Source: Legionella qingyii
Lineage (GTDB): Bacteria; Pseudomonadota; Gammaproteobacteria; Legionellales; Legionellaceae
Direction: 5' to 3'
DNA: 64,000 nucleotides
Assembly: GCF_003184185.1 (NCBI RefSeq)
Contig: NZ_QHJG01000014.1
Location: forward strand, 97,396-161,395
The translations under genes and the position numbers were made by a program. The number at the start of each line of letters is the position of its first letter. Within the stretch, counting starts at the first letter, position 1. Shown here one piece after another: positions 45,391-54,892 of this stretch. The notes beneath the pieces are model-generated. The model was given only the letters and a program-made list of their open reading frames with translations, ran no database searches and had not been told where the DNA came from.

Positions 45391-46947
45391 ATGTTAAAAA
45401 TTTTTACCTTTGTTGCCTGCCTGTTATTGAGCTCCTGTTTTATGGTTGGTCCTAATTATAAAGAGCCGATAAAACCTATTGCTGCCCATTGGCCGAAGAA
45501 GGATGCAACGGTAAAAGAAGCACCATTTAAAACGACAAAATGGTGGCAGGTTTTTCATGACCCCGTACTAACCTCATTAATTTATCAAGGGTATCATAAC
45601 AATTTGACGCTCCAGAGTGCCGGGGTAAGGGTTTTACAAACCCGGGCACTATTGGCCCAATCGGTAGGTCAGCTGTATCCGCAACAACAGGCGGCCATTG
45701 GTAATTTCACCTATTATGAGATTGGTGGTGGCGAGCTGCAGACACTTTTGCCTTCATCCTTTGAAACGTTATCATTGGGTTTTTCTGCGAATTGGGAAAT
45801 TGATTTTTGGGGTAAATATCGAAGAGCAATTCAGGCCAATGATGCTACATTTTTATCTTCTCTTGCTGCATATGATAATGCCTTAGTCACTCTTACCGCA
45901 GATATTGCCAGTACGTACATCCAAATTCGTACTTATGAGAAACAAATCAAGGTAACGAAAGCGAACATCGTCGTGCAAAGAGAAGGATTAAAGATAGCCC
46001 GCGCTCGATATAATGCGGGCCAAACGAATCTCATTGATGTCGAGCAAGCCCAGACAGAGCTTTCACAAACAGAAGCCTCTTTGCCTCCCTTGGTGACCAA
46101 TTTAGAGCAGCAAAAAAATGCATTGGCTCTTTTATTAGGTACGGTGCCTAACGGTGTTGATGGGGAGTTGAGGAAAAGCAGAGGGATTCCCAACGCACCT
46201 TCAACTGTAGCTGTTGGCATTCCCCGAGAAGTCTTGGCTCGACGACCGGATATTCATCAAGCGCGTTTGGACGCGATGGCACAATCCGCTAAAATAGGCG
46301 CAACAAAAGCCAATCTTTTCCCCTCTTTAGCATTAAATGGAACATTTGTTTTTTCTTCAAATAATATTGGTCAAAATTCGCTTTCGGATATATTCCAATG
46401 GTCAAACCGCTCCATAACCGCAGGCCCTGCGCTGACTTGGCCAATACTTAACTATGGGCAAATTACCAACGCGGTACGAGCGCAAGATGCTGCATTCCAA
46501 CAGTCTTTATTAAGCTACGTCAATTTAGTGCTTAAAGCGCAGCAAGAAGTTCAAAATAGTATTACAGCCTATATCGAGGCAAAAAAGGCAGAGCGTGCTT
46601 TAACCAAGGCAAATAACGCTGCAATTAAAACATTGAAACTAGCAATAATACGTTATGTTAACGGGGAAGTTGATTTCACACCGGTATTGAATGCTGAGCA
46701 ACAACAATTAAGCGTACAGACGTCACTTGTTAATGCACAAGCGAATATTCCTCTGGCATTAGTCTCTCTGTATCGTGCGCTTGGTGGTGGTTGGGAAATT
46801 CGTGGTACAAATGATGTGGTGCCACAACAAATAAAAGCAGAAATGGCAGCACGTACGAACTGGGGTACTTTACTAAACCAGCAAAATCATGAAGTACCTC
46901 GAACGAAGGAAGAAGAAATAAAAGAACTTTATTTACCTAAGTGGTAG
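45391..46947 (+). CDS. outer-membrane factor lipoprotein of an RND efflux system (NodT/OprM type)
   Basis: TolC-like trimeric outer-membrane channel. I start it at ATG 45391, which gives a lipoprotein signal with LLSSC; a frame 36 bases longer (45355) would bury this. MVGPNYKEP after the Cys is typical of the NodT family. Two repeated OEP domains follow (about 70-275 and 285-485), including NYGQITNAVRAQDAAFQQSLLSY. The last 60 residues are a charged tail beyond the usual end. Its adaptor and pump follow. Confidence 0.9.
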   Translation: MLKIFTFVACLLLSSCFMVGPNYKEPIKPIAAHWPKKDATVKEAPFKTTKWWQVFHDPVLTSLIYQGYHNNLTLQSAGVRVLQTRALLAQSVGQLYPQQQAAIGNFTYYEIGGGELQTLLPSSFETLSLGFSANWEIDFWGKYRRAIQANDATFLSSLAAYDNALVTLTADIASTYIQIRTYEKQIKVTKANIVVQREGLKIARARYNAGQTNLIDVEQAQTELSQTEASLPPLVTNLEQQKNALALLLGTVPNGVDGELRKSRGIPNAPSTVAVGIPREVLARRPDIHQARLDAMAQSAKIGATKANLFPSLALNGTFVFSSNNIGQNSLSDIFQWSNRSITAGPALTWPILNYGQITNAVRAQDAAFQQSLLSYVNLVLKAQQEVQNSITAYIEAKKAERALTKANNAAIKTLKLAIIRYVNGEVDFTPVLNAEQQQLSVQTSLVNAQANIPLALVSLYRALGGGWEIRGTNDVVPQQIKAEMAARTNWGTLLNQQNHEVPRTKEEEIKELYLPKW

Positions 46948-47029
46948 AGGCGTTCTAAATGGTAGTGGGGTTTACCTAATTGTAGAGAACAGGAAATCTC
47001 CTCTCGCCGCATTAGTTAAGAAAAAACCT

Positions 47030-47112
47030 GTCGTTCCCATAAAGGTGGGAACCCACTTCTAGAGTGGCTTATTGCCGCTTTAAGAATAGATTTCCGCCTT
47101 CGCGGGAATGAC
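47030..47112. repeat. second copy of the 'GTCATTCCCGCGAAGGCGG' inverted repeat
   Basis: GTCGTTCCCATAAAGGTGGG at the left and CCGCCTTCGCGGGAATGAC at the right, enclosing a sequence that differs from the 4073 copy. The last bases supply the ATG at 47108 of the adaptor's longest frame. Confidence 0.7.
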
Positions 47113-48394
47113 AAAATTTCATAACTTAATGGAAGCGATTCGGCATAGTGTGTCGCTTTTACCCTTAGAGAGAAGGAACATTTTGGAACAATTAAATAAA
47201 ATGGTATTGGGTATGAACTTTAATCGAGATTCAAAATCAGTCAAAATTGCAGGGATAGCTGTTGCTATTTTATTTCTTATCTATCTGATGTTACATTTTT
47301 TTGGCAAAAGTAATGCGCCAACCATCCCGGTGCCTGCGGTCGTTGTGCAAAAACCAATAATCAAGGAAATGGCTGAATATGTGACGCAAACGGGGAATAC
47401 CGTAGCGTATAAAGCAGTTAACCTGGTGGCTCGTGTTGAGGGTTATCTTGATTCAATTGAGTTTGTTGATGGCACTTTTATTAAAAAAGGAAAAGAGCTC
47501 TTTGTAATTCAGCCTGAGCCTTATTTTGAAAAACTTAGGGCTGCCAAGGCGACTGTTGCTGCAGCAAAAGCATCACTTATTTATAACAAATCAGAATATG
47601 CACGCCAACAGCGCATGTATAAAGAGCATGCCACCTCCCTAAATGAAGTCGAAAAATGGTACGCGAAAACCCTGGAGATTGCGGCACAACTGGATAAATC
47701 AGAAGCAGAAGAAATAAATGCGGCAATTGATTACAGTTATACCCATATTTCTGCTCCATTTGATGGCCGCATTGGTCGGCATTTGGTGGATGTAGGAAAT
47801 CTTGTGGGGCATGGGGAGGCCACTAATTTAGCTACCATCGAGCAGATAGATCCAATCTATGTATACTTTAATCTGAATGAGATTGATTTAATCAAATTAC
47901 GCGCGGCAGCTCGTGCACGTGGGTTTAAACCGGAAGATATTAATAAAATACCTGTTGAAGTAAGCTTACAAAATGATCCTGAGACCAAGTATAAAGCAAC
48001 GCTGGATTTTGTTAATACCGGTCTTAATGCATCAACAGGGACTATGGAGCTTCGCGCTATTTTGCACAATAAAGAGTATATTTTTGTGCCTGGCCTTTTT
48101 GTGCAAGTGCGAGTTGCAATCTCCAGACCTAAAAACCAATTAACTGTGCCTGATACAGCAATCCTGTATGACCAAATCGGCTCTTATGTGTTGACTGTGG
48201 ATAACAACAATATTGTGGTAACAAAACGGGTAACATTGGGCAGTGTAGAGAATGGAATGCGTGCGGTGACTACAGGACTTACTGCACAAGATGACGTAAT
48301 TATTGATGGCCTGCAGAATGCGACTCCTGGCAATAAAGTTGCGCCACGGGACAAGGACACACAAACAAAGAGTAATGGGGAAGCCAAGCATTAA
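47108..48394 (+). CDS. RND efflux periplasmic adaptor (HlyD/MexA type)
   Basis: Membrane-fusion protein linking pump and outer channel. One N-terminal membrane anchor (VKIAGIAVAILFLIYLMLHFF), then lipoyl, alpha-hairpin (about 125-190 in the long frame; short) and beta-barrel domains (AEYVTQTGNTVAYKAVNLVA, YSYTHISAPFDGRIGRH are diagnostic). The start is uncertain: the ATG at 47108 lies in a repeat, and ATG 47129, TTG 47183, ATG 47201 or ATG 47213 are shorter options that keep the anchor. Confidence 0.88.
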   Translation: MTKFHNLMEAIRHSVSLLPLERRNILEQLNKMVLGMNFNRDSKSVKIAGIAVAILFLIYLMLHFFGKSNAPTIPVPAVVVQKPIIKEMAEYVTQTGNTVAYKAVNLVARVEGYLDSIEFVDGTFIKKGKELFVIQPEPYFEKLRAAKATVAAAKASLIYNKSEYARQQRMYKEHATSLNEVEKWYAKTLEIAAQLDKSEAEEINAAIDYSYTHISAPFDGRIGRHLVDVGNLVGHGEATNLATIEQIDPIYVYFNLNEIDLIKLRAAARARGFKPEDINKIPVEVSLQNDPETKYKATLDFVNTGLNASTGTMELRAILHNKEYIFVPGLFVQVRVAISRPKNQLTVPDTAILYDQIGSYVLTVDNNNIVVTKRVTLGSVENGMRAVTTGLTAQDDVIIDGLQNATPGNKVAPRDKDTQTKSNGEAKH

Positions 48395-48583
48395 TTTAGA
48401 TCAGGACTTACGAAAACCGCCAGTCTCGTTGTAAAAAAATGTTTTTAATTCGGTCATTTAGTTTATCTACTTCCTCATTAAAATCATTTTTAGCTTCGAA
48501 CTTGGAGATTCTTCGTAAATTCTGTAGCGATGACAGGCGAGCATTGTTCAGATAATTGTTACAACATGTGAGAAAATGGCAGA

Positions 48584-51500
48584 ATGATTTCTAAATTTTT
48601 TATTGAGCGGCCTATATTGGCAAACGTTATTGCGCTTCTCATCGTGCTATTGGGAGCGGTAGCTGTATTTGTTTTACCTGTAACTCAATATCCTGCAATT
48701 GTTCCCCCAACCATTCAGGTAACCACTACCTATCCAGGTGCGGATGCCAAAACACTTATTAAAACCGTAGCTTTGCCTATTGAGCAGCAAGTGAATGGGG
48801 TGGAGAACATGCTGTATATGCAATCCACCAGCACCAATAATGGTACTTATACGCTGATTGTTACTTTTGCCATCGGGACGGATCTCAATTTTGCACAAGT
48901 ATTGGTACAAAACCGGGTACAATCAGCAATGGCACAGTTACCCGATTCAGTGCAAAAACAGGGTGTTATGGTCCAGCAAAAATCTACGGCCATTTTGCAA
49001 TTTATTACCCTAACATCCAAAAATAATGAATACGATGGGCTGTTTCTTGATAATTATGCTGCAATTAATATGCAAGATGAGTTGTCACGCTTACCTGGTG
49101 TCGGAAACGTGCTTATTTTTGGAACCGGGACTTATGCGATGCGTGTTTGGCTGGATCCTAAAAAAATGTTGGCTTATTCACTTAATCCAAGCGATGTGCT
49201 ACAAGCCATTAGCCGCCAAAACCAGGAAGTTTCTTCTGGACAAGTTGGAGCACCGCCAACCGATGGCAAAGCAGCGTACCAATTTACGGTGAACGTTCCA
49301 GGACAACTTGCTGATGTCGATCAATTTGCCAATATCATTGTGAAAACAGTAGCTCAAAAGCCCAATCAAACGGCCAATCAAAGTAGTAGTGCGCAAATTG
49401 TACGTATTCGTGATGTAGGTCGTGTGGAACTGGGCTCTAATAGTTACAACCAGGTCGCGAAACTGAATAACAAACCGGCGGCTGCTATTGGTATTTATCA
49501 GCTCCCCGGGGCCAATGCGCTGCAAGTCGCAACCGAAGTACGTAAAGCAGTTGAGAAAATGGCAAAGCAATTTCCGCCTGGAATGGAGTATTCAATTCCT
49601 TTCGATACAACCGTTTTCGTGAAGGCATCAGTAGACGAAGTATATAAAACTTTATTCGAAGCGGGTATTTTGGTTCTGATTGTTATTTTGCTCTTTTTAC
49701 AAAACGCTCGTGCCACTTTGGTGCCTACAACTACGGTACCGGTAACCATCATCGGTGCGTTCTTTGCCATGCTGGCATTAGGCTATTCCATTAACTTACT
49801 GACATTATTTGCCCTTGTTTTAGCAATCGGGATCGTGGTGGACGACGCCATTGTAATTGTTGAGGGGGTAACCCAACATATTGAAAAAGGCACGCCACCC
49901 AAACAATCGGCAATTAATGCCATGACGGAATTAATGGGCCCCATTATTGGTATTACGCTTGTATTAATGGCCGTATTTGTTCCTGCAGGTTTTATGCCTG
50001 GCTTAACTGGCGCGATGTATGCCCAGTTTGCATTGGTTATTGCCGCAACCGCGTTTATTAGCGCGATTAATGCGATGACCCTAAAGCCCACTCAATGTGC
50101 TTTGTGGCTCAAGCCGATAGACCCTCAGAAAAAGAAGAACCTTGTTTTCCGTTTATTTGATAAATATTACTATCCTATAGAAGATACCTATCTCAGGTTC
50201 ATTGACAGGCTGGTTCATAATAATAAATCGGTTTGTCTTGTTGGCCTTACACTGGTGATTTTGGCGATTATAGGCCTCAGCCGTATCCCAACCGGGTTTA
50301 TTCCAATCGAAGATCAGGGCTATGCGATGATGAACGTGCAACTGCCAGATGGTTCTAGTTTGGGGCGTACGGAAGCTTTGTTGCGCGATTTAAGTGACCA
50401 GGTATCTAAAATTGATGGAATAGCTAATGTGATCACCATTGACGGGATCTCGCTTTTAGATAACAGCGCGAGTCTTGCCAATGGCGGGGTTCTTTATATT
50501 ATGTTTAAAGATTGGAGTGAGCGGGGTAAAAAAGAGGATTTGCTGGCGATGTACAAAGCGCTTAATGCAATTGCCCAAAAAACCTTGGGCGCTAAAATCC
50601 TGGTTATGATTCCCCCACCAATTCAAGGTTTGGGCACGGCGGGCGGCTTTCAAATGCAAGTTGAATTGCAAGACGGTTCCTTTGATTATCAAAAATTACA
50701 AACAGCTACAGATCAGTTGATTCGTTATGCAAGTCAGCAACCTGAATTACAACGGCTAATGACTTCCTTTCGTGCTTCAGTGCCTCAGCTTGCGGCCCCA
50801 ATCAATCGGGTCAAAGCGGAAGCTTTGGGCGTTGCGGTGGGTGATGCCTCCGATACATTACAAACCTATCTTGGATCATCTTATGTGAATTTATTTTCAA
50901 AATTCGGACAGGTTTTCCAGGTTTATGTGCAGGCGGACGCAGACTCGCGCATGACGATTGGCGATGTGCGTAATTATTATGTACGAAATAAGTCCGGTGA
51001 AATGGTGCCATTGGGAACGCTGACTGATATGTCACCTACTGTTGGGCCGTCCATTATTTCTCTTTATAATTTATACCCTTCCAGTAATATTTATGGTGCT
51101 GCAGCGCCAGGGTACAGCTCCGGTCAAGCCATGCAAGTTATGGAGCGATTAGCCAAACAAGTATTACCTGCAGGCGTCTCTTATGAATGGACGAGTACCG
51201 CTTATCAGGAAAAAATTGCCGGAAATATGAGTTATTATATTTTTATTTTGTCACTGGTTTTGGTGTATCTGATTTTGGCGGGGCAATATGAAGATTGGAT
51301 TGCCCCGGCGGCGATTTTATTAAGCGTGCCATTAGCCTTGATTGGAACGGTATTCGCTTTATCAGCTTTAGGCCTTGCCAATAATATGTACACCCAAATT
51401 GGAGTCTTGTTGCTCATTGCTTTGGCTGCAAAGAACGCTATTTTAATCGTTGAAGTGGCACGAGAACAGCATGAGCTTCATAATAAATCGATTATGGAAG

Positions 51501-51772
51501 CTGCAGCAATTGGTGCCAAAACGCGTTTTCGCCCGATTTTGATGACTTCTTTTGCGTTCATTCTCGGGGTAATGCCATTAGTATTTGCAACAGGTGCTGG
51601 CGCCAATGCGCGGCGCTCAATTGGCATTGCTGTATGCAGCGGCATGTTGGCATCGACTTGCCTTGCTGTAGTTTTTGTTCCTGCATTTTTTGTGATGCTG
51701 CAAACCTGGCATGAGAAAAGAAAAATAAAGAAAAAATCCAATAATTTTGAACCAATTAATACAGATAATTAA
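48584..51772 (+). CDS. RND multidrug efflux pump (HAE1/AcrB type)
   Basis: 1062-residue proton-driven trimeric inner-membrane exporter. MISKFFIERPILANVIALL starts the first of twelve membrane helices. The proton-relay pair is in LAIGIVVDDAIVIVEG, and the Lys of helix 10 is in LLLIALAAKNAILIVE. Two large periplasmic loops are in their usual places. It probably exports hydrophobic drugs, dyes or detergents; substrates cannot be read from the sequence. The 189-base gap after the adaptor has no visible regulator gene. Confidence 0.95.
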   Translation: MISKFFIERPILANVIALLIVLLGAVAVFVLPVTQYPAIVPPTIQVTTTYPGADAKTLIKTVALPIEQQVNGVENMLYMQSTSTNNGTYTLIVTFAIGTDLNFAQVLVQNRVQSAMAQLPDSVQKQGVMVQQKSTAILQFITLTSKNNEYDGLFLDNYAAINMQDELSRLPGVGNVLIFGTGTYAMRVWLDPKKMLAYSLNPSDVLQAISRQNQEVSSGQVGAPPTDGKAAYQFTVNVPGQLADVDQFANIIVKTVAQKPNQTANQSSSAQIVRIRDVGRVELGSNSYNQVAKLNNKPAAAIGIYQLPGANALQVATEVRKAVEKMAKQFPPGMEYSIPFDTTVFVKASVDEVYKTLFEAGILVLIVILLFLQNARATLVPTTTVPVTIIGAFFAMLALGYSINLLTLFALVLAIGIVVDDAIVIVEGVTQHIEKGTPPKQSAINAMTELMGPIIGITLVLMAVFVPAGFMPGLTGAMYAQFALVIAATAFISAINAMTLKPTQCALWLKPIDPQKKKNLVFRLFDKYYYPIEDTYLRFIDRLVHNNKSVCLVGLTLVILAIIGLSRIPTGFIPIEDQGYAMMNVQLPDGSSLGRTEALLRDLSDQVSKIDGIANVITIDGISLLDNSASLANGGVLYIMFKDWSERGKKEDLLAMYKALNAIAQKTLGAKILVMIPPPIQGLGTAGGFQMQVELQDGSFDYQKLQTATDQLIRYASQQPELQRLMTSFRASVPQLAAPINRVKAEALGVAVGDASDTLQTYLGSSYVNLFSKFGQVFQVYVQADADSRMTIGDVRNYYVRNKSGEMVPLGTLTDMSPTVGPSIISLYNLYPSSNIYGAAAPGYSSGQAMQVMERLAKQVLPAGVSYEWTSTAYQEKIAGNMSYYIFILSLVLVYLILAGQYEDWIAPAAILLSVPLALIGTVFALSALGLANNMYTQIGVLLLIALAAKNAILIVEVAREQHELHNKSIMEAAAIGAKTRFRPILMTSFAFILGVMPLVFATGAGANARRSIGIAVCSGMLASTCLAVVFVPAFFVMLQTWHEKRKIKKKSNNFEPINTDN

Positions 51773-51784
51773 GAAATTCTTAAG
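51768..51784 (+). promoter_or_regulatory. PmrA box upstream of the 979-residue effector-like gene
   Basis: ATTAAG-AAATT-CTTAAG: two TTAA half-sites 11 bases apart, fitting the PmrA pattern YTTAAK-N5-YTTAAK except at the first base. A TATACT -10 stands ten bases downstream (51795-51800) without any -35, as expected for an activator-dependent promoter. In Legionella PmrA controls many effector genes. The box overlaps the pump gene's stop codon. Confidence 0.65.
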
Positions 51785-51834
51785 CTAAAGGGGCTATACT
51801 CAATTAAAGAGTAAAATCTGAGAGGTTTTTCCCT

Positions 51835-54774
51835 ATGCCGACCCCTGAAATACGTGCGAAATTACAAGCTATCTATTTGCAAGCGCTGCATACTGCAGCA
51901 AAGGATATATATGCTGCTAAAACTAAGATGAATCCTGAATATTTTCCAATGGATCCACAAGGCCGGGTTATTATTGATGTTCAACTTAGCGCGGATAATT
52001 GGAATAATATATATAAAGATTATCTTGCGCTACGAGAGATTAATCAAGACGAACAATTACAGGAATTTGATGATGTTGACGCATTTAAAAGAGAATTCCA
52101 CGCCCTTTTAGGGCATCCTATTCAGGAGATTACTTCTGTTAGCTTTGATTTACAAACCTCATCCCAGCTAAAATCACCTTTAGATTCTACACTAAAGAAA
52201 AAGTTACCCCAAAATAAATCTCAAGAAATTTTACAGGCATATCAGGGCTTAGCCAAAGGCCGCATCATTAGTTTACACCAGGAAACCCATTTTCATGCCC
52301 ATTTAATTGGGCGGATGCTTAAAACTGCGGTTCATGCTGAAGGCCGTGACTATAATGATACTGAATTTCAACAAGGTATAGAAGCTGCACTTTCTAGGCT
52401 TAATCCTTACATAATGAAGTTGCAAGCGGACGCATTAAAAAAAGCGTATGCCAAGGCTAATAAAAGAGCCCCATTTGATCAGGAGCAATTTGCAACTACT
52501 TTAAATGCTGAGCTTGATAAGGCCAGAAACAAGCTATTGCCGTATATTGCTAAAACAATACGTGTTGAAGTCATTATGGCGACTGGAATTCAATTTGATG
52601 CAAATATCACCAGGCATTTATCAAAACATCTAGCAGAAGCAACCACTGCCAGCGCCAATGATTTCGTTCATATCGATAAAGGAACAGGGTTCATTAGCTT
52701 TATCGGTGCCAGTGAGCATACCTCGCATCATCAGGAATTGGGTGAAAGCCATTTAGCAGATCGCATGATGTATTCTCACCATCTGTTAGGAGATGATGTA
52801 GTACCTTTATCTCATCGTCAACAAGTTCGCGTTCCTTCACTGGCGGTAAAACAACTACATCCCATCACGCAAAAGCTTTTGCAACAGGAAGTAAAGCAAG
52901 GTAAAAACATCGAAAGCAAAGATGATTCCCTAGTAAATAAGGAAATAACGAAACTTGACCCCAAAAATAAGCTCTCTAAAAAAGAACGAGATCAGATTTG
53001 TAAAGAATATATAACAATAAATAAACTCCTTGTCAAAAAATATCCCAAAGCACTCTATTCGGATGAAAATATAAAATGGGCTTTTAACGAGCTGATTGTG
53101 AATGATACGGTTGAAAAACTCCGTTATTTACAAGATAAATATCAACTAGGTGGAGATGTTCGCAGGTCAGCGGGATCTCAGTTTCCCCAAGCCTTTATTT
53201 ACAATCTATATACCACCTTAAATAAGGGCAATCCTGCTGGAATTTATGATGAGAGCAAAAATAAGCAAAGTCAAAGTGCGGAACACATTTTGGCAGCGGC
53301 GCATGCGTACAATCGAGCCAATCCTCTAAAACCTTTATGTTTAGTCCAAAATATCGCCGTTAATGGTTGGGGCCATGAGCTGTCGATTCATGATAAAAAT
53401 TCGGAGCTTGTAAATGAAGCCGCCTTGATGACGCAAATGGCTTCTTTGCATACTATTTATGAGATTATTCGGGATAAAAATGATAGAAAGCGCGTTGAAT
53501 CATTGTTTGCTGAATACGATCACTTTCTTGCCCTTGATTATGGGCCTTCTTTTTATAGTTATCTCAAATCAGAAAAGCCTGAGGTTTTGACAACTCTTAA
53601 TCACCTACAAAGCAGTATGACAGTTCCTGACGCGGCACCAAGTTCTGAGTTTCAATGGGAGGAGCATCGTGCGGCGATTGTAGATAATGTAAAGGTTGCT
53701 ATAGTTTCCCTATTCAAAGAGGGTGCATTTGGCCATCATGAGAATGGGTTCACCTACCAAGCTTTATCAGTATTTGCGGAAAAGGCATCTATTGGTGGCT
53801 GTAAGAGCGCAAACGAAAGGGCGCAAGCCGTCAATGGTCGTGTCTCTATTCTTGATTTTGTAAGTTTGGATAATTCAGCGCGCGAGAGTCTTTTAAAGAG
53901 GTATCTTTCTGACACGGAAGCAGAGAGGCTTATTAATTTAGCAAATGAGTTGGAAACGAGTATTTATTGTAAGAATACAGCAGATATAACCAAGAATTTG
54001 GATGCGCTCTATGAGGCTTTAAACCTTGAAGGGTTCCAAGCCGTAATTAGTTTTATCGATCAGGGCGGCCATGCAAAATTAGGCACGAGAACTAGTATTT
54101 TCTCTGATACTAATAATGCTGAAACAGTTACTACCCATGTTAAAAATGCGTCGAAATGGCAATGCCATAAAGGGTTGACTGATAATGTATTAAGAGAGTT
54201 TTGTGGGGTAGAAAAGATAAGTTATTTGAGTGAACTTAAGACTGCAGGTAAGGCCATTCTTGGGATAGCAGTAGGTGGTGCATTAATTGAAGCTGGAGCT
54301 TTTGGTATTGCAGTTGTTGGCTTTGGTCTAGCTGTTTCAGCATTTCCTCCAGTTGCTATTGCGATTGGCGTAGGAGCAGGAGTTGCAGCTGGAGTAATAG
54401 CGCTGGTTTTGCTGGGTGATTTTCTCTATAGACTTGCTACGAAAAATTCCGCTCAAAAAGCTCGATTTGAAGAATTACAAAAAAGAAACATTACATTAAT
54501 TGAAATGAGTAACCAGAAAAAACCGGAAGCGGATCAAGATCCTAGATATGGCCAAGAAGAGCAAGCTAATGCTGGAAATGCAAGCAGTGTTCCAGTAGGC
54601 AAATGGCGAGACACGAAATCTGCATATATTCCCGATAGAAATGGGCCTGTGATTTCAACCTCCTATGCAAAGACTGTTTTAAACGAAGGAAGAGAATCAC
54701 AAAAAGATGTATTAGATTCTACCGTTGGTGCCCGAACATTTCGGATGGATAGTTCAGGAGGAGAAGATTTATGA
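51835..54774 (+). CDS. large candidate effector with CX5R phosphatase loop
   Basis: 979 residues, no named family that I can assign. The central part has ASIGGCKSANERAQAVNGR with Cys656 and Arg662, a C-x5-R loop like that of SopB/SidP-type phosphoinositide phosphatases. NGWGHELSI and NEAALMTQMASLHTIYEI precede it. Residues 801-873 are a Gly/Ala-rich hydrophobic hairpin of two membrane segments. The tail is polar and ends SSGGEDL, suitable for a Dot/Icm signal. No N-terminal signal peptide. The promoter carries a PmrA box. I infer a host-membrane lipid or protein phosphatase; the motif alone does not prove it. Confidence 0.65.
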   Translation: MPTPEIRAKLQAIYLQALHTAAKDIYAAKTKMNPEYFPMDPQGRVIIDVQLSADNWNNIYKDYLALREINQDEQLQEFDDVDAFKREFHALLGHPIQEITSVSFDLQTSSQLKSPLDSTLKKKLPQNKSQEILQAYQGLAKGRIISLHQETHFHAHLIGRMLKTAVHAEGRDYNDTEFQQGIEAALSRLNPYIMKLQADALKKAYAKANKRAPFDQEQFATTLNAELDKARNKLLPYIAKTIRVEVIMATGIQFDANITRHLSKHLAEATTASANDFVHIDKGTGFISFIGASEHTSHHQELGESHLADRMMYSHHLLGDDVVPLSHRQQVRVPSLAVKQLHPITQKLLQQEVKQGKNIESKDDSLVNKEITKLDPKNKLSKKERDQICKEYITINKLLVKKYPKALYSDENIKWAFNELIVNDTVEKLRYLQDKYQLGGDVRRSAGSQFPQAFIYNLYTTLNKGNPAGIYDESKNKQSQSAEHILAAAHAYNRANPLKPLCLVQNIAVNGWGHELSIHDKNSELVNEAALMTQMASLHTIYEIIRDKNDRKRVESLFAEYDHFLALDYGPSFYSYLKSEKPEVLTTLNHLQSSMTVPDAAPSSEFQWEEHRAAIVDNVKVAIVSLFKEGAFGHHENGFTYQALSVFAEKASIGGCKSANERAQAVNGRVSILDFVSLDNSARESLLKRYLSDTEAERLINLANELETSIYCKNTADITKNLDALYEALNLEGFQAVISFIDQGGHAKLGTRTSIFSDTNNAETVTTHVKNASKWQCHKGLTDNVLREFCGVEKISYLSELKTAGKAILGIAVGGALIEAGAFGIAVVGFGLAVSAFPPVAIAIGVGAGVAAGVIALVLLGDFLYRLATKNSAQKARFEELQKRNITLIEMSNQKKPEADQDPRYGQEEQANAGNASSVPVGKWRDTKSAYIPDRNGPVISTSYAKTVLNEGRESQKDVLDSTVGARTFRMDSSGGEDL

Positions 54775-54814
54775 TTTTCTCTTTTAATGTACCTATCAAA
54801 TATAAACAACTTAT

Positions 54815-54880
54815 GTAGCCTGGGTGAAGCAAAGCGAAACCCAGGGTTTCCTGCCAATAACTCTCCGGGTTCTGGCTATA
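54815..54880. repeat. 'GTAGCCTGGGTGAAGC' hairpin repeat between convergent genes
   Basis: GTAGCCTGGGTGAAGCAAAG at the left, GGGTTCTGGCTAT at the right, with CGAAACCCAGGG able to fold back on the left arm. It lies in the 118-base gap between two convergent genes and may act as terminator. Confidence 0.65.
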
Positions 54881-54892
54881 TTGCTTGATATC

